From NCBI RefSeq assembly GCF_900343125.1, contig NZ_OPYL01000010.1, forward strand, positions 38,720 to 102,719: 64,000 nucleotides of DNA. Direction: 5' to 3'. A model generated the notes under the pieces. The model ran no database searches and was not told the origin of the DNA. It saw only the letters and a program-made list of their open reading frames with translations. A program made the translations under genes and the position numbers. Source of the DNA: Dysgonomonas sp. Marseille-P4361 (lineage in GTDB: Bacteria > Bacteroidota > Bacteroidia > Bacteroidales > Dysgonomonadaceae). This document shows positions 19,350-29,225 of the stretch, in pieces (within the stretch, counting starts at the first letter, position 1; the number at the start of each line of letters is the position of its first letter).

Positions 19350-20909
19350 ATGAAAAAATATATATTGATTCTTTTAGTCACCTTTAGCTTTTGGTCTTGT
19401 GACGACTTTTTGGATGCACCAGTTAAAAGTAATATCTCAACATCAAACTTCTTTAAAACAAAAGAGGATTTTGAGATGGCATTGACAGGTGTTTATAATA
19501 CACTCACATCGGCTGAATGGGATGCCGGACATCGATGGGGAAATTATTTCGAAGGACTGTTATATTTGGGAAGGGTTGGTACCGATGAGTGCTACATTAT
19601 ATATGGAGATTACGATCAACAGATATCTAATTATACCTATACTCCGGATAATTACATTGTATCGCGAACATGGTTTGTTCAATATGTTGGAATTTCTCGT
19701 GCCAATACTATTCTTGATAGATACGAAACAAGTAATGTTAAATTGTCGGAAACAGACAAAAATAGAATATTAGGAGAAACTTATTTTCTACGAGGATTCT
19801 TTTATTTCACCTTAGCTAGATATTTTGGCGAAATACCTCTTGTTTTACATGAAGTGGTAGATGTAAGTACTCTCAATACGGAGAAAGCTTCGTTAGAACA
19901 AGTGTATGACCAAATAATAAGTGATTTCAAAAAAGCTGAAGAATTACTTCCTATAACTAACACAAATGGTCGTGCTCATAAATATGCGGCTACAACATTT
20001 CTTGCTAAAGCATATTTACAAATGGCCGGCGAGCCGTTGAATGATCCTAATGCAGCAAGTTTAGCAGAACAGGCCGCATCGAGAGTAATTAATAGTGGGT
20101 CATTTAATTTGGTTGATAATTATTTTAGCCTCTTCGATGCAAGTAATGAATATAGCTCAGAATACATCTTTGATGTTGATTTCTCGAATACCCAAGATGC
20201 AACTCATTACGGAGGACAGGTTGGTACTGTGGATGGCATTTCGACACCGTATGATTTGTATTGGCAAAAAGTAAGAACATGTGAAGAATTTTATGAGAAG
20301 TTTGATTCTAAAGATAACAGACGTAACAGCATAGCTGATTTCAGATATATTCTTCAAGGCGATGAATTAGTTGTGGATAGAACTCCTTCTGTTCTCGAAA
20401 ATAATTTCTTCGTTTATAAATTTAGACACCCATTGAATGAGGCAGACAGAGGTAGTACATGGGTCAACTGGTCCAATCCGATAAACTTTCCTATAACACG
20501 TTATGCAGATGTACTTCTTATGCAAGCCGAAGCTTCGGCTAGAGCAGGTCAAAATCCGACATCCGAAGGTTTGGAGAATCTCAATAAAGTAAGACGACGT
20601 GGTTTTGGAGTTGATATTAACACTCCTAATGCTAGTGTCGATTTACCAACCATGGAATATGATAAATTTATGGATGCTGTTTTACAAGAAAGAAGTTTTG
20701 AACTCTGTTTCGAGGGACATCGTTGGTTTGACCTTGTTAGATTTGGAAAACTTGAAAAAGCCGTTAAGTCGCTTAGCAAATATAAGCAAACTTTAGAACA
20801 TACTCAGCAAGCCGTAAATTTCAAAGCAAAGCATATTGTATTGCCTGTACCTCAGGATGTCATAGATACGTCAAATGGTAAAATAACACAGAATCCTTTG
20901 TGGAAATAA
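19350..20909 (+). CDS. susD-like: SusD-like surface glycan-binding lipoprotein
   Basis: This 519-residue lipoprotein (FWSCDDFLD at the N-terminus) has the SusD/RagB layout: SNISTSNFFKTKEDFEMALTG near the start, TPR-like helices (GETYFLRGFFYFTLARYFGEIPLV) and a C-terminal ERSFELCFEGHRWFDLVRFG block. It caps the SusC-like transporter and binds the incoming oligosaccharide. It lies 11 bp after susC in the same operon. Confidence 0.95.
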   Translation: MKKYILILLVTFSFWSCDDFLDAPVKSNISTSNFFKTKEDFEMALTGVYNTLTSAEWDAGHRWGNYFEGLLYLGRVGTDECYIIYGDYDQQISNYTYTPDNYIVSRTWFVQYVGISRANTILDRYETSNVKLSETDKNRILGETYFLRGFFYFTLARYFGEIPLVLHEVVDVSTLNTEKASLEQVYDQIISDFKKAEELLPITNTNGRAHKYAATTFLAKAYLQMAGEPLNDPNAASLAEQAASRVINSGSFNLVDNYFSLFDASNEYSSEYIFDVDFSNTQDATHYGGQVGTVDGISTPYDLYWQKVRTCEEFYEKFDSKDNRRNSIADFRYILQGDELVVDRTPSVLENNFFVYKFRHPLNEADRGSTWVNWSNPINFPITRYADVLLMQAEASARAGQNPTSEGLENLNKVRRRGFGVDINTPNASVDLPTMEYDKFMDAVLQERSFELCFEGHRWFDLVRFGKLEKAVKSLSKYKQTLEHTQQAVNFKAKHIVLPVPQDVIDTSNGKITQNPLWK

Positions 20910-20924
20910 TTTAAAATTAAAGTT

Positions 20925-22052
20925 ATGAAGCATATATTATCTAGAATGTTATTAGTGGCCGCAACGATCACATTTTATTCATGTGACAAAGAGCTTGGGT
21001 TGGATACTAAATACGACAATAGTCAGAGCACTATAATTCCTGATCCGGATGATAATTATAATCCTAATAAAGTCGGAGAATGGGATCAATTTACATTATC
21101 TGATAAAAGTATTATAAATCAAGTGGATGCAGATATGAAGGGTTACTGGCCTGATGGTAAATTATCTATAATAAAAGATGATACAAGTGGTAAATATATT
21201 TGCTTTTGGGGTGAGAAGTATAGTTATCGCACAGAAGCTGATACTCCTTATCCAGAAGATCATATATCACAAGTAACAGAAGCTAACAGAGTATTCGGAC
21301 AAGGTATTAGTGATATAGCCGGATTTAATGATGGAGGTTCATGGTTTATAGGTGTGCATAAATTGTCTGATGGACGTTTAGCCGGTTTCTTTCATGCCGA
21401 AAGCCATTGGCCGGGTGATGGAATAGCTTATAAAAGCGTAGGGGTAGCTTATTCTTCTGATAATGGAAAGACGTGGACTTCGGGAGAGAAAATACTGAAT
21501 GTGAATTTTCCAAAACCAACTACTCCTACATGGAGTGGTCTAGGTGATGGTTGTGTTGTCTATAATAAAGAGTTAGGTAAATTTATCTGTTATTACTCAG
21601 CTCATATCGAAGATGAAGACTTTAAAATCTGTATGGCTGCATCTGATGCAAATGATGGAGTCTCAGGTTCTTGGAAGAAATGGAATGGAAGTGATTTTGC
21701 TATCTCAGGATTTGATGCTGCCACCGGATTGGGAGGGGTTGATCACAAGATAGAAGGTTTATCTTCTATTGCTGGGGCAAATCCGTCTGTGATGTGGAAT
21801 AGTTATCTTAAGCGATGGGTAATGGTTTATTCTAGTTGGGGACAAGCCATATATATGTCCACTAGTGAAGATGGTCTGAACTGGGAAAAGCCTATAAGTA
21901 TAACTGACAAGGAAGAACCTGCAACTTACCCTAATCTGATAAGCAGCAAAGGGGATTTGGAAGGAGCTGTTATAGTTAAGATTTATTACGGATCAAATCA
22001 AAATAATTTAGGAATTAGAGATTTCGCTTATAGAACAATTACTTATAAATAG
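20925..22052 (+). CDS. Lipoprotein with five-bladed beta-propeller-like fold (glycosidase-like)
   Basis: This 375-residue lipoprotein (ATITFYSCDKE) has repeated propeller motifs such as VGVAYSSDNGKTWTSGE, YSAHIEDEDFKICMAASDA and YMSTSEDGLNWEKP. The Asp-box-like SSDNGKTW is typical of sialidase- and GH43/GH117-type propellers. It lies 15 bp after susD and is probably the last gene of the susC operon. It may be a surface glycosidase or a glycan-binding protein; I cannot assign catalytic residues, so the family stays open. Confidence 0.6.
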   Translation: MKHILSRMLLVAATITFYSCDKELGLDTKYDNSQSTIIPDPDDNYNPNKVGEWDQFTLSDKSIINQVDADMKGYWPDGKLSIIKDDTSGKYICFWGEKYSYRTEADTPYPEDHISQVTEANRVFGQGISDIAGFNDGGSWFIGVHKLSDGRLAGFFHAESHWPGDGIAYKSVGVAYSSDNGKTWTSGEKILNVNFPKPTTPTWSGLGDGCVVYNKELGKFICYYSAHIEDEDFKICMAASDANDGVSGSWKKWNGSDFAISGFDAATGLGGVDHKIEGLSSIAGANPSVMWNSYLKRWVMVYSSWGQAIYMSTSEDGLNWEKPISITDKEEPATYPNLISSKGDLEGAVIVKIYYGSNQNNLGIRDFAYRTITYK

Positions 22053-22116
22053 TGTAACTATATCTACGTAATAAAGTTTCAATAAATTGAATGTAGAGAT
22101 ACAAGTTTAATGATAA

Positions 22117-22147
22117 AAATGGGTTGTCCCAGCTAGACAACCCATTT
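22117..22147. terminator. Perfect 12-bp hairpin between operon parts
   Basis: Arms AAATGGGTTGTC (22117-22128) and GACAACCCATTT (22136-22147) flank a 7-nt loop. No long T-run follows, so it may stabilise the upstream mRNA or attenuate read-through rather than fully terminate. It also argues for starting the next gene at the ATG at 22164 rather than at a TTG inside the hairpin. Confidence 0.6.
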
Positions 22148-22163
22148 GTATAAAAATAATAAA

Positions 22164-24014
22164 ATGAGAATTATAATATTATTCATATTTACAGTTCTTC
22201 TGATAGGATGTGCTTCGCCTCAATCAGAAAAAACAGTCGAAGTACCTTTCTCTGAAGATGTAGAGGACTATACTCCATTGATATGGGATATTCTAAAGTC
22301 CAATCCTAAGGGTAATATCAAAATAAAATTTGGCGATGGCTCATATAAATTTTATCCTGAAAAGGCATATGAAAAGTATTTGGCTATATCCAATAATGAT
22401 AATGGACTTAAACGAATAGTTTTCCCTATTCAAAATATGAAAAATGTGACGATAGAAGGTACTGAAAATACAAGTTTCATGTTTCATGGAAAATTAGTCC
22501 CATTTTTTCTCTATGAAAGCGAGAATATAAGTATTGAGAATATAAAAATAGATTACGATTATCCTTTTGTGCTTGAAGGTACTGTTATTGCTAACGATAA
22601 GGAGAAAATGAGTTTTGATCTTAAAATAGATGATGATACACCTTACAAAATAGAAGACAATAAACTATTCTTCAAAGGTTATGATTGGGAGATAGGTTTG
22701 GGTGAGAACATCGTATTTGATTGTGAAACTCGTTCTCCAATATATTTTACCTCGAAGTACGAGATAGGAAATTCACATGAGGTTACAGCACATGAGGTTG
22801 CAGAAGGAGTAGTACGCTTATCGGGTGTAGTATCGGTGGATGTACCACCTGTTGGGGCAATATATACGGATAAAGGGCCTCATGGCAAGAATAGAGAAGT
22901 TCCTGGATTTGCTATTCAAGAATCAGCTAATATTAATCTGACAAATGTTACTGTATTTAGAGCTGGAGCGATGGCTCTAATCGCAGAGAAATCTGAAAAT
23001 ATAACGCTCGATTCGTATAAAGTAAAAGTACATGATGGTTCGGGTAAAATGCTCTCAGCTTCTGCTGATGCAACTCATTTTGTAAATTGTAGTGGTCTTG
23101 TTAAGCTAAATAAGTGCATATTCGAAAGTATGCTTGATGATGCAACAAATATACATGGAACATATATGTGTGTAACAGAACATCTGGGAGAAAACAAAGT
23201 TGCTCTTTCGTTTGGACATTTTCAACAAGAAGGCTTCAGTTTGGGTAAACCAGGCGATAGTATTTTATTTCTCAATAGGGCTAATTTAATGCCTTTATCG
23301 AAATCTGTCATAAAAAAACTAGAGCAAATCGACGAAAATCATTATGTACTAGAAGTGGATCAAGATTTGACTGCTTATCAGAATTTATCGGTTGCTGTCG
23401 ATAATATTTCATATTACCCTGATGTGGAAATTTCCAATTGTTCAGTCAGATACAATAGGGCAAGAAGTTTACTAATATCTACTTCAGGTAGAGTAAATAT
23501 TGAGAATAATTACTTTGCATCCATGATGGCAGGAATTCGTATTTGTGGAGATGCTAACTATTGGTTCGAGTCTGGTCGTATTAGCGATGTTACAATAAAA
23601 AACAATACATTCGAAGATTTAGGCAAAGGTGGGCATAATCCACAAGCTATTCTTCAGATTGATCCGGTTATCCCTAAAGATAATAGAGCCGATGGGATAT
23701 TCCATGGCAAAGTTATCTTCGAGAATAATGTTATAAAGACTTTCGATAATCAGGTGATATACGCACTTAGTGTTGATAGCTTGATCATTAAAGGCAATCA
23801 GTTTATAGACTCAAAAACTCATTCAGCTATATTCCCAAGTTTATCTGTCATTGATGCTCAATATTGTAATCATATTATTATTGACAATAATGATTTTAGC
23901 AAGTGGAAACCCGATTTCTCATTTAGCATTACAGAATGTAAAAATGTGGGAGGAAATGATGTTGAAAAAATAGAGATTCAGAATAATACAAATAAATATT
24001 TTTACGAAAACTAG
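22164..24014 (+). CDS. GH110-like alpha-galactosidase lipoprotein (beta-helix)
   Basis: Starting at ATG 22164 gives a 616-residue lipoprotein (FTVLLIGCASPQ). The protein is a parallel beta-helix with repeats such as KNVTIEGTENTS, ENISIENIKI and NINLTNVTVFRAG. It carries the clear GH110 signature: DATHFVNCSG, then CIFESMLDDATNIHGTYM (Asp-Asp pair near 336). GH110 enzymes cleave alpha-1,3-linked galactose with inversion, for example from blood-group-B or linear-B structures and some algal galactans. This is the best-conserved of three GH110-like proteins in the locus, so it is the prime candidate for the activity. The lipid anchor suggests the outer membrane or cell surface. Confidence 0.78.
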   Translation: MRIIILFIFTVLLIGCASPQSEKTVEVPFSEDVEDYTPLIWDILKSNPKGNIKIKFGDGSYKFYPEKAYEKYLAISNNDNGLKRIVFPIQNMKNVTIEGTENTSFMFHGKLVPFFLYESENISIENIKIDYDYPFVLEGTVIANDKEKMSFDLKIDDDTPYKIEDNKLFFKGYDWEIGLGENIVFDCETRSPIYFTSKYEIGNSHEVTAHEVAEGVVRLSGVVSVDVPPVGAIYTDKGPHGKNREVPGFAIQESANINLTNVTVFRAGAMALIAEKSENITLDSYKVKVHDGSGKMLSASADATHFVNCSGLVKLNKCIFESMLDDATNIHGTYMCVTEHLGENKVALSFGHFQQEGFSLGKPGDSILFLNRANLMPLSKSVIKKLEQIDENHYVLEVDQDLTAYQNLSVAVDNISYYPDVEISNCSVRYNRARSLLISTSGRVNIENNYFASMMAGIRICGDANYWFESGRISDVTIKNNTFEDLGKGGHNPQAILQIDPVIPKDNRADGIFHGKVIFENNVIKTFDNQVIYALSVDSLIIKGNQFIDSKTHSAIFPSLSVIDAQYCNHIIIDNNDFSKWKPDFSFSITECKNVGGNDVEKIEIQNNTNKYFYEN

Positions 24015-24127
24015 TGGCTATATGTGGTAAATAGTTCTCTGTGTAGTTATAACAAACTTATGTTTTCAAATTGTGTATTTGAGATGTAAATTTTTGCAAG
24101 ACATCTGTATTTATAAATAAAATAAAC

Positions 24128-25069
24128 ATGGTTAAAAAACGAATATTATATTGGGGTGGAGCAGTAGCTGTTATATTGTTAGTCATTGCTTTATTCTGGA
24201 GCTATCGGCTTTGTTATATTGCGCTGCATCCACCTCGTGATAAGGCTACTTATGAAAGTATGGGACATTCGTATCCGCAAATTACAGAATGGCTCGACTC
24301 AATTCAAGTTTATGGTGCATTACGTGATACGACGATCTTGAACGATAAGAATGAGCGATTGTATGCACGTTGGATTGCAGCAGCTGAACCAACTAATCGA
24401 ACAGCAGTAATTTTACATGGTTATCAGGGGTCGGGATTATCAATGCTTATGATAGGTTACATGTTCAATCATGATCTAGGTTTAAATGTTCTCCTTCCTG
24501 ATCTAAGAGGGCATGGTGAAAGCGAAGGTGGAGCTACTTATATGGGGTGGGCAGAACGACACGAAGTGATTCGATGGATAGAAATTGCTGATGAAATCTT
24601 TGGAGGAAATACGCAAATCGTTATTCAAGGAATCTCGATGGGTGGAGCTACGACTATGATTGCAGCAGGAGATTCAAAATTACCATCAACAGTACGATGT
24701 GCGATTGAAGATTGTGGATACACCTCGGTTAAGGATGCTTTTTCTGTCTCGTGGAACGAAGATTTGAAATATCTGAAATTCCCATTATTTAACCTTGGTG
24801 ATATGTGGTGTCAAATTCTCTATGGATGGAGCTTTGCTGAGGCTTCGCCTCTTAACTGTATGAGCAACTGTAATCTTCCAATGCTCTTTATTCATGGCGA
24901 GAAGGATTCTTTGTTGCCAGTAGAGATGGTACATCGTCTATACGAAGCCAAACCTGGAGAAAAAGAATTGTGGATTCTTCCAGATGTGGATCATGGTGCT
25001 GCTTATCTTGATCAGCCAGAAGCCTATACAGAGCGTGTGCGTACTTTTATAGAGAGTTATTTTGAATGA
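24128..25069 (+). CDS. Alpha/beta hydrolase (serine esterase/peptidase-like)
   Basis: This 313-residue protein has one N-terminal membrane anchor (about 8-25). The alpha/beta-hydrolase motifs are VILHGYQGSG (oxyanion-loop region), nucleophile elbow GISMGGAT (Ser near 174), LFIHGEKDSLLP (Asp) and VDHGAAYLD (His). It resembles S9/BAAT-like hydrolases used by Bacteroidetes to remove acyl or ester groups. Placement between two glycosidase genes suggests deacylation of the target glycan, but no substrate can be read from sequence. Its TGA overlaps the next ATG (ATGA), which implies coupled translation. Confidence 0.82.
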   Translation: MVKKRILYWGGAVAVILLVIALFWSYRLCYIALHPPRDKATYESMGHSYPQITEWLDSIQVYGALRDTTILNDKNERLYARWIAAAEPTNRTAVILHGYQGSGLSMLMIGYMFNHDLGLNVLLPDLRGHGESEGGATYMGWAERHEVIRWIEIADEIFGGNTQIVIQGISMGGATTMIAAGDSKLPSTVRCAIEDCGYTSVKDAFSVSWNEDLKYLKFPLFNLGDMWCQILYGWSFAEASPLNCMSNCNLPMLFIHGEKDSLLPVEMVHRLYEAKPGEKELWILPDVDHGAAYLDQPEAYTERVRTFIESYFE

Positions 25070-27153
25070 TTGTCAAACACTTTAATCTAAAAAATATGTT
25101 GAAAAATTTATTATTTATAATTATGTTCGCCACATCCATACTCACAGTCTCAGCCCAACGTTGGCAAATAGATGCTGGAGGAGGAATTGTCTGGCATCCG
25201 AGTGGTGATTTGCCTCACAACGATCACATCGAAATGAGTGGTGAGCAGACTTCGGTAATCCTCCGGTGGGGTGTAGATAAAAAAGGAGCTTTTCATGCTG
25301 AACGCTCATTAGTGTTTCCCATGTTACGTGTACTTCCAAATGATACGCACGCCAGTCTAATGAGTCGCTTTGCAACCAATTTTGCATCTATGCTGGCTAT
25401 TAATACTAATCCAGTTGGATTCAATGCCTCAGCCTTACAATTCGAAAAAGTTAAGACTGTGGCTATTGATGGAGCACTTACTGTGCAAAGTATGTGGAGC
25501 TTCAATTCGGTTGGAGCAGGATCATCATATTCTGAAGATCCCGACCCGGTTATAGAAATGGTTCGGACTATTTTTCCGTCTCGAACATTGCCGGTTGTTT
25601 GTGAGCGTTACATAATCCGAAATATCAGTTCGAAACCATTTGAGGTTACAATTCCTGAATTTTCGCAAGTCATTACAACCGATCCGGCAAAAAGCCCTGT
25701 AGAACAGGCATATGTGTTGCGTGCAGATCTTTTGGGAACTGGAAATCACCGTTTGCAACCTAATGACTCGATTGTATTTGATGCTGTTTTGCAGGCATAC
25801 CGAGATGGAGAGGAGCCTCAGTGGCCAGATGTTGCAAAGGAATACGCTTCTCGTATGGAGTTCGCACGTCAGGATGTTGGAGGATCGTTAATTTTGGAAA
25901 CTCCAGATCCGATTATTAATACCGAATTTCGTTATGCTAAATTCCGTGCATCAGAGAGTATATTCCGTACTCGAAGGGGATATATGCATGCTCCTGGAGG
26001 AGAATGTTACTATGCTGCCATATGGGCTAATGACCAAGCCGAATATGTCAATCCATTTTTCCCTTTCTTAGGATATGATATCGGAAACGAATCGGCATTA
26101 AACTCTTTCCGTCACTTTGCCCGTTTTATGAGCCCAGATTACAAGGCAATACCAAGTTCTATCATTGCTGAGGGCGACGATATTTGGAATGGAGCTGGAG
26201 ATCGTGGCGACGCTTCGATGATAGCGTACGGAGCTGCACGTTATGCCCTGAGTAGAGGAGTGAGAGCTGAAGCTGAAGAGTTATGGCCACTTATTGAATG
26301 GTGTCTTGAATACTGTCGTCGACAACTCCTTCCTGAGGGTGTAGTTGCTTCAGATACCGATGAACTGGAAGGACGTTTCCCTGCAGGTAAGGCAAATCTT
26401 TGTACCTCAACACTCTATTATGATGCACTTCGTTCAACAATATATTTAGCTCAAGAACTTGGAAAGTCTACAAAAAAAATACAGGAGTATAAGCAACAGT
26501 CAGAGGTATTGGCAAAAGCTATTGAAAATTACTTTGGTGCGAATGTTGGAGGATATGAAACATATCGATACTACGATGGAAATACGAAATTGCGTTCATG
26601 GATATGTATGCCACTCATCGCAGGATTGAAAGGTAGAACAGAAGGGACAGTACAAGCTCTTTTAGGTCCAGAATTAATGACTGAAGAAGGACTGTTAACA
26701 GAGCAAGGAAGTACAACTTTCTGGGATCGATCAACTTTATACTCCTTACGAGGTATCTACATTGCAGGGCAGACAGATCGTGCTACTGAGTTTTTACATC
26801 ACTATTCAGAACGACGTTTGTTGGGAGACCATGTTCCATACCCTATTGAAGCATGGCCCGAAGGTGAACAAAGACATCTCTCGGCCGAGAGTGGTCTTTA
26901 CTGTAGAGTTATTACTGAAGGCTTATTTGGACTTCGTCCTACAGGACTCCGCTCATTCGATCTGACTCCATCACTCCCAACAAAATGGGATCAAGCTTCT
27001 TTAAAACATATTAAAGCGTTTGATTCAGATTTCGATATTATTGTACAGCGTATTTCTGATGGACGTTTGCAGGTCAATATAACTCAGAAAGGTAGAAAAA
27101 CGCAACAATTCCGTATACACGCAGGAAATACTATAAAAGTAGTACTTCACTAA
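25066..27153 (+). CDS. Secreted (alpha/alpha)6-barrel glycosidase of unassigned family
   Basis: This 695-residue protein has a signal peptide best seen from the internal Met11 (MLKNLLFIIMFATSILTVSAQ). Its start at 25066 overlaps the hydrolase stop as ATGA. An N-terminal beta-sandwich (about 30-265) is followed by a six-hairpin toroid with blocks APGGECYYAAIWANDQAEYV, SIIAEGDDIWNGAGDRGDAS, TLYYDALRSTIYLAQELG, GSTTFWDRSTLYSLRGIY and YPIEAWPEGEQRHLSAESGL. This matches the six-hairpin glycosidase superfamily (clans GH-L/GH-M/GH15-like). I do not recognise the family. Acid/base candidates are the Asp/Glu in WANDQAEY, EGDD and WPEGEQRHL. It is likely periplasmic and acts on products of the GH110-like enzymes. 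Confidence 0.72.
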   Translation: MIVKHFNLKNMLKNLLFIIMFATSILTVSAQRWQIDAGGGIVWHPSGDLPHNDHIEMSGEQTSVILRWGVDKKGAFHAERSLVFPMLRVLPNDTHASLMSRFATNFASMLAINTNPVGFNASALQFEKVKTVAIDGALTVQSMWSFNSVGAGSSYSEDPDPVIEMVRTIFPSRTLPVVCERYIIRNISSKPFEVTIPEFSQVITTDPAKSPVEQAYVLRADLLGTGNHRLQPNDSIVFDAVLQAYRDGEEPQWPDVAKEYASRMEFARQDVGGSLILETPDPIINTEFRYAKFRASESIFRTRRGYMHAPGGECYYAAIWANDQAEYVNPFFPFLGYDIGNESALNSFRHFARFMSPDYKAIPSSIIAEGDDIWNGAGDRGDASMIAYGAARYALSRGVRAEAEELWPLIEWCLEYCRRQLLPEGVVASDTDELEGRFPAGKANLCTSTLYYDALRSTIYLAQELGKSTKKIQEYKQQSEVLAKAIENYFGANVGGYETYRYYDGNTKLRSWICMPLIAGLKGRTEGTVQALLGPELMTEEGLLTEQGSTTFWDRSTLYSLRGIYIAGQTDRATEFLHHYSERRLLGDHVPYPIEAWPEGEQRHLSAESGLYCRVITEGLFGLRPTGLRSFDLTPSLPTKWDQASLKHIKAFDSDFDIIVQRISDGRLQVNITQKGRKTQQFRIHAGNTIKVVLH

Positions 27154-27187
27154 CTCTAAAAAGTGGAGGTGGAATTTGAACTTTATC

Positions 27188-27232
27188 TAATGACATTACC
27201 TGTCAACTAGAAAAGGCAGGTTAATGTTGTTA
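27188..27232. terminator. Imperfect hairpin after the (alpha/alpha)6 glycosidase gene
   Basis: Arms around ACATTACCTG and CAGGTTAATGT face each other, but no T-run follows. It is weak evidence for a transcript boundary before the third GH110-like gene. Confidence 0.3.
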
Positions 27233-27309
27233 GCCAGAGAAAGGTATATGTTTGGTATTTTATAATTGAGTGAGTTCAAAGGGATGCTTCTTTGAAGATT
27301 AACTATTGT

Positions 27310-29211
27310 ATGAGAAATGTTTATCAATTAAAATTGCGAAATTTTTGTGCTCTAATCTTGATGACGATGCTTATAGGTACAAGCTTGTCTTGTCAGAAAA
27401 GAACATTTATATCAATAAGTGAGTTTGGACTTCTGCCTAATACAGGAGAAGATGCTCGTCCTTACATTATAAAAGCCTTGGAAGTCTGTAAAGAGCAAAG
27501 GATAAGAACTCTTACTTTCCCTAAAGGTAGATATGACCTTTATCCAGATAAAGGTCAATTAAAAGAAAAGAATATTCTTAAGCAAAAAGCAACAATTGGT
27601 ATAAATTTTGAGGGACTTACTGGTTTTACCTTAGATGGTAACGATTCTGAATTCATTTATCATGGTAAGATGGAAATAATGTCTGTCCATAATTGTCAGG
27701 ATATAATATTAAAAAACTTTTCTGTAGATTGGGACCATCCGATGATATCGCAAGCTGAAATTATTAATGCTCAGGATAACTATCTCGATATTGAAGTAGA
27801 TAAGGATAATTATCCTTATAAGGTGACAAATGGAAAAGTCCTTTTTATTGGTGAAGGGTGGGAATTACCTATTATAACGATGTATTCTACATTGTATGAC
27901 AAAGACAGTAAAGAGATAGCGTACAATACATGGGATTCTACTCTAGGTGATATATTTGAACAACCTGCAGAAGAAATAAGTAAAGGTGTTATCCGTTTTT
28001 ACGGAAAACCTGCTATAAAACCGGATCCCAATAAGATGGTTGTAACTCTCTTTCATGTGCGTTATTTTGCAAATGGTATTGTGATGACTCATAGTAAAGA
28101 TATTTTGCTAAAGGATATCAAATTATATCATAGTTTGGGCAATGCATTCTTGGGATATCGCACAGAAAATATAACAATGGATAATGCATCAGTGATTGTT
28201 AATGACGAAAAAGGTCGATATTTCAGCTCTGTAGCTGATGCTTCTCATTTTGCTGAATGTGCAGGAACTATTCTAGTCCAAAATTGTGCGCATACTGGAC
28301 AGGCAGATGATTTTATAAATGTACATGGAACTAATGTTAAGATAACTGATGTCGTAGATGATTATACTTTGAGAGTTGCTTCTAATGGTAAAGGTAATGG
28401 AATGTCTGTAACCGTTGGCGATGAATACTGGTTCATCCAACTAGACGATGCTCAACGTGGAGAGGTTAATAAAGTAATAAAGAAGGACTCTTTAACTGAC
28501 GAAAAAGGGGGAGATTATTTACTCACTTTTGCTAAACCTATACCGAAGAATATTCAGGGTGGAGATTTTATCGAATGTAAAACATGGAGTGCAAGTTTAG
28601 AAATTCGTAATTGTAAGGTATTAAAACGAAATAGAGCAAGAGGAATACTTGTCACGACTCCGAAAGATGTTATCATAGAAGATAATTATTTTGCATCGGC
28701 AGGTGCTGCTATTTTGCTTGAAGGAGATTTTGATTATTGGTATGAAGCAGGAGCCAATAATAATGTTCTGATTAGGAATAATATATTTGACAATTGCTTG
28801 ACATCGGGAAATAAGAGTGGCTCTCGTAGTGAATGGGGTGAAGCTATAATAACTATCACTCCATCGTATGTGCCACGAACAATAGATGATAAAACTTACC
28901 ATAAGAATATTAATATATCGAATAATATTTTCAAAGTTTTCGATGCTCCTCTGGTAAGGGCTATTTCTGTCGATGGATTATATTTTATTGATAACAAAAT
29001 AATCAAAACGGATGATTACAAGCCTTATACGTGGCAGAAATCTGCATTTTTATTGAATGGTTGCCGACAAGTTGTGATTGGTGAAAATCGGATTGATGAA
29101 GCATATACTACAAGAAATATCCTGATAGAGAATATGAAAGAATCAGACGTTAAAACTAAAAAACGAAGTGGTTTTGTTATAAAGGAATTGAATTGTGCTG
29201 ATATTCAATAA
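27310..29211 (+). CDS. GH110-like lipoprotein (beta-helix)
   Basis: The ATG at 27310 gives 633 residues with a lipoprotein signal (MLIGTSLSCQKR). A SEFGLLPNTGEDARPYI start leads to parallel beta-helix repeats (TGFTLDGNDSEF, KDILLKDIKL, ENITMDNASV, NNVLIRNNIF). The GH110-type block is DASHFAECAGTIL with TGQADDFINVHGT, so the Asp-Asp pair is kept while the flanking residues differ from the gene at 22164. It probably acts on a related but distinct alpha-galactosyl linkage. It is the last plus-strand enzyme gene before the broken GH92 gene. Confidence 0.7.
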   Translation: MRNVYQLKLRNFCALILMTMLIGTSLSCQKRTFISISEFGLLPNTGEDARPYIIKALEVCKEQRIRTLTFPKGRYDLYPDKGQLKEKNILKQKATIGINFEGLTGFTLDGNDSEFIYHGKMEIMSVHNCQDIILKNFSVDWDHPMISQAEIINAQDNYLDIEVDKDNYPYKVTNGKVLFIGEGWELPIITMYSTLYDKDSKEIAYNTWDSTLGDIFEQPAEEISKGVIRFYGKPAIKPDPNKMVVTLFHVRYFANGIVMTHSKDILLKDIKLYHSLGNAFLGYRTENITMDNASVIVNDEKGRYFSSVADASHFAECAGTILVQNCAHTGQADDFINVHGTNVKITDVVDDYTLRVASNGKGNGMSVTVGDEYWFIQLDDAQRGEVNKVIKKDSLTDEKGGDYLLTFAKPIPKNIQGGDFIECKTWSASLEIRNCKVLKRNRARGILVTTPKDVIIEDNYFASAGAAILLEGDFDYWYEAGANNNVLIRNNIFDNCLTSGNKSGSRSEWGEAIITITPSYVPRTIDDKTYHKNINISNNIFKVFDAPLVRAISVDGLYFIDNKIIKTDDYKPYTWQKSAFLLNGCRQVVIGENRIDEAYTTRNILIENMKESDVKTKKRSGFVIKELNCADIQ

Positions 29212-29225
29212 GATTCTATATGTCA

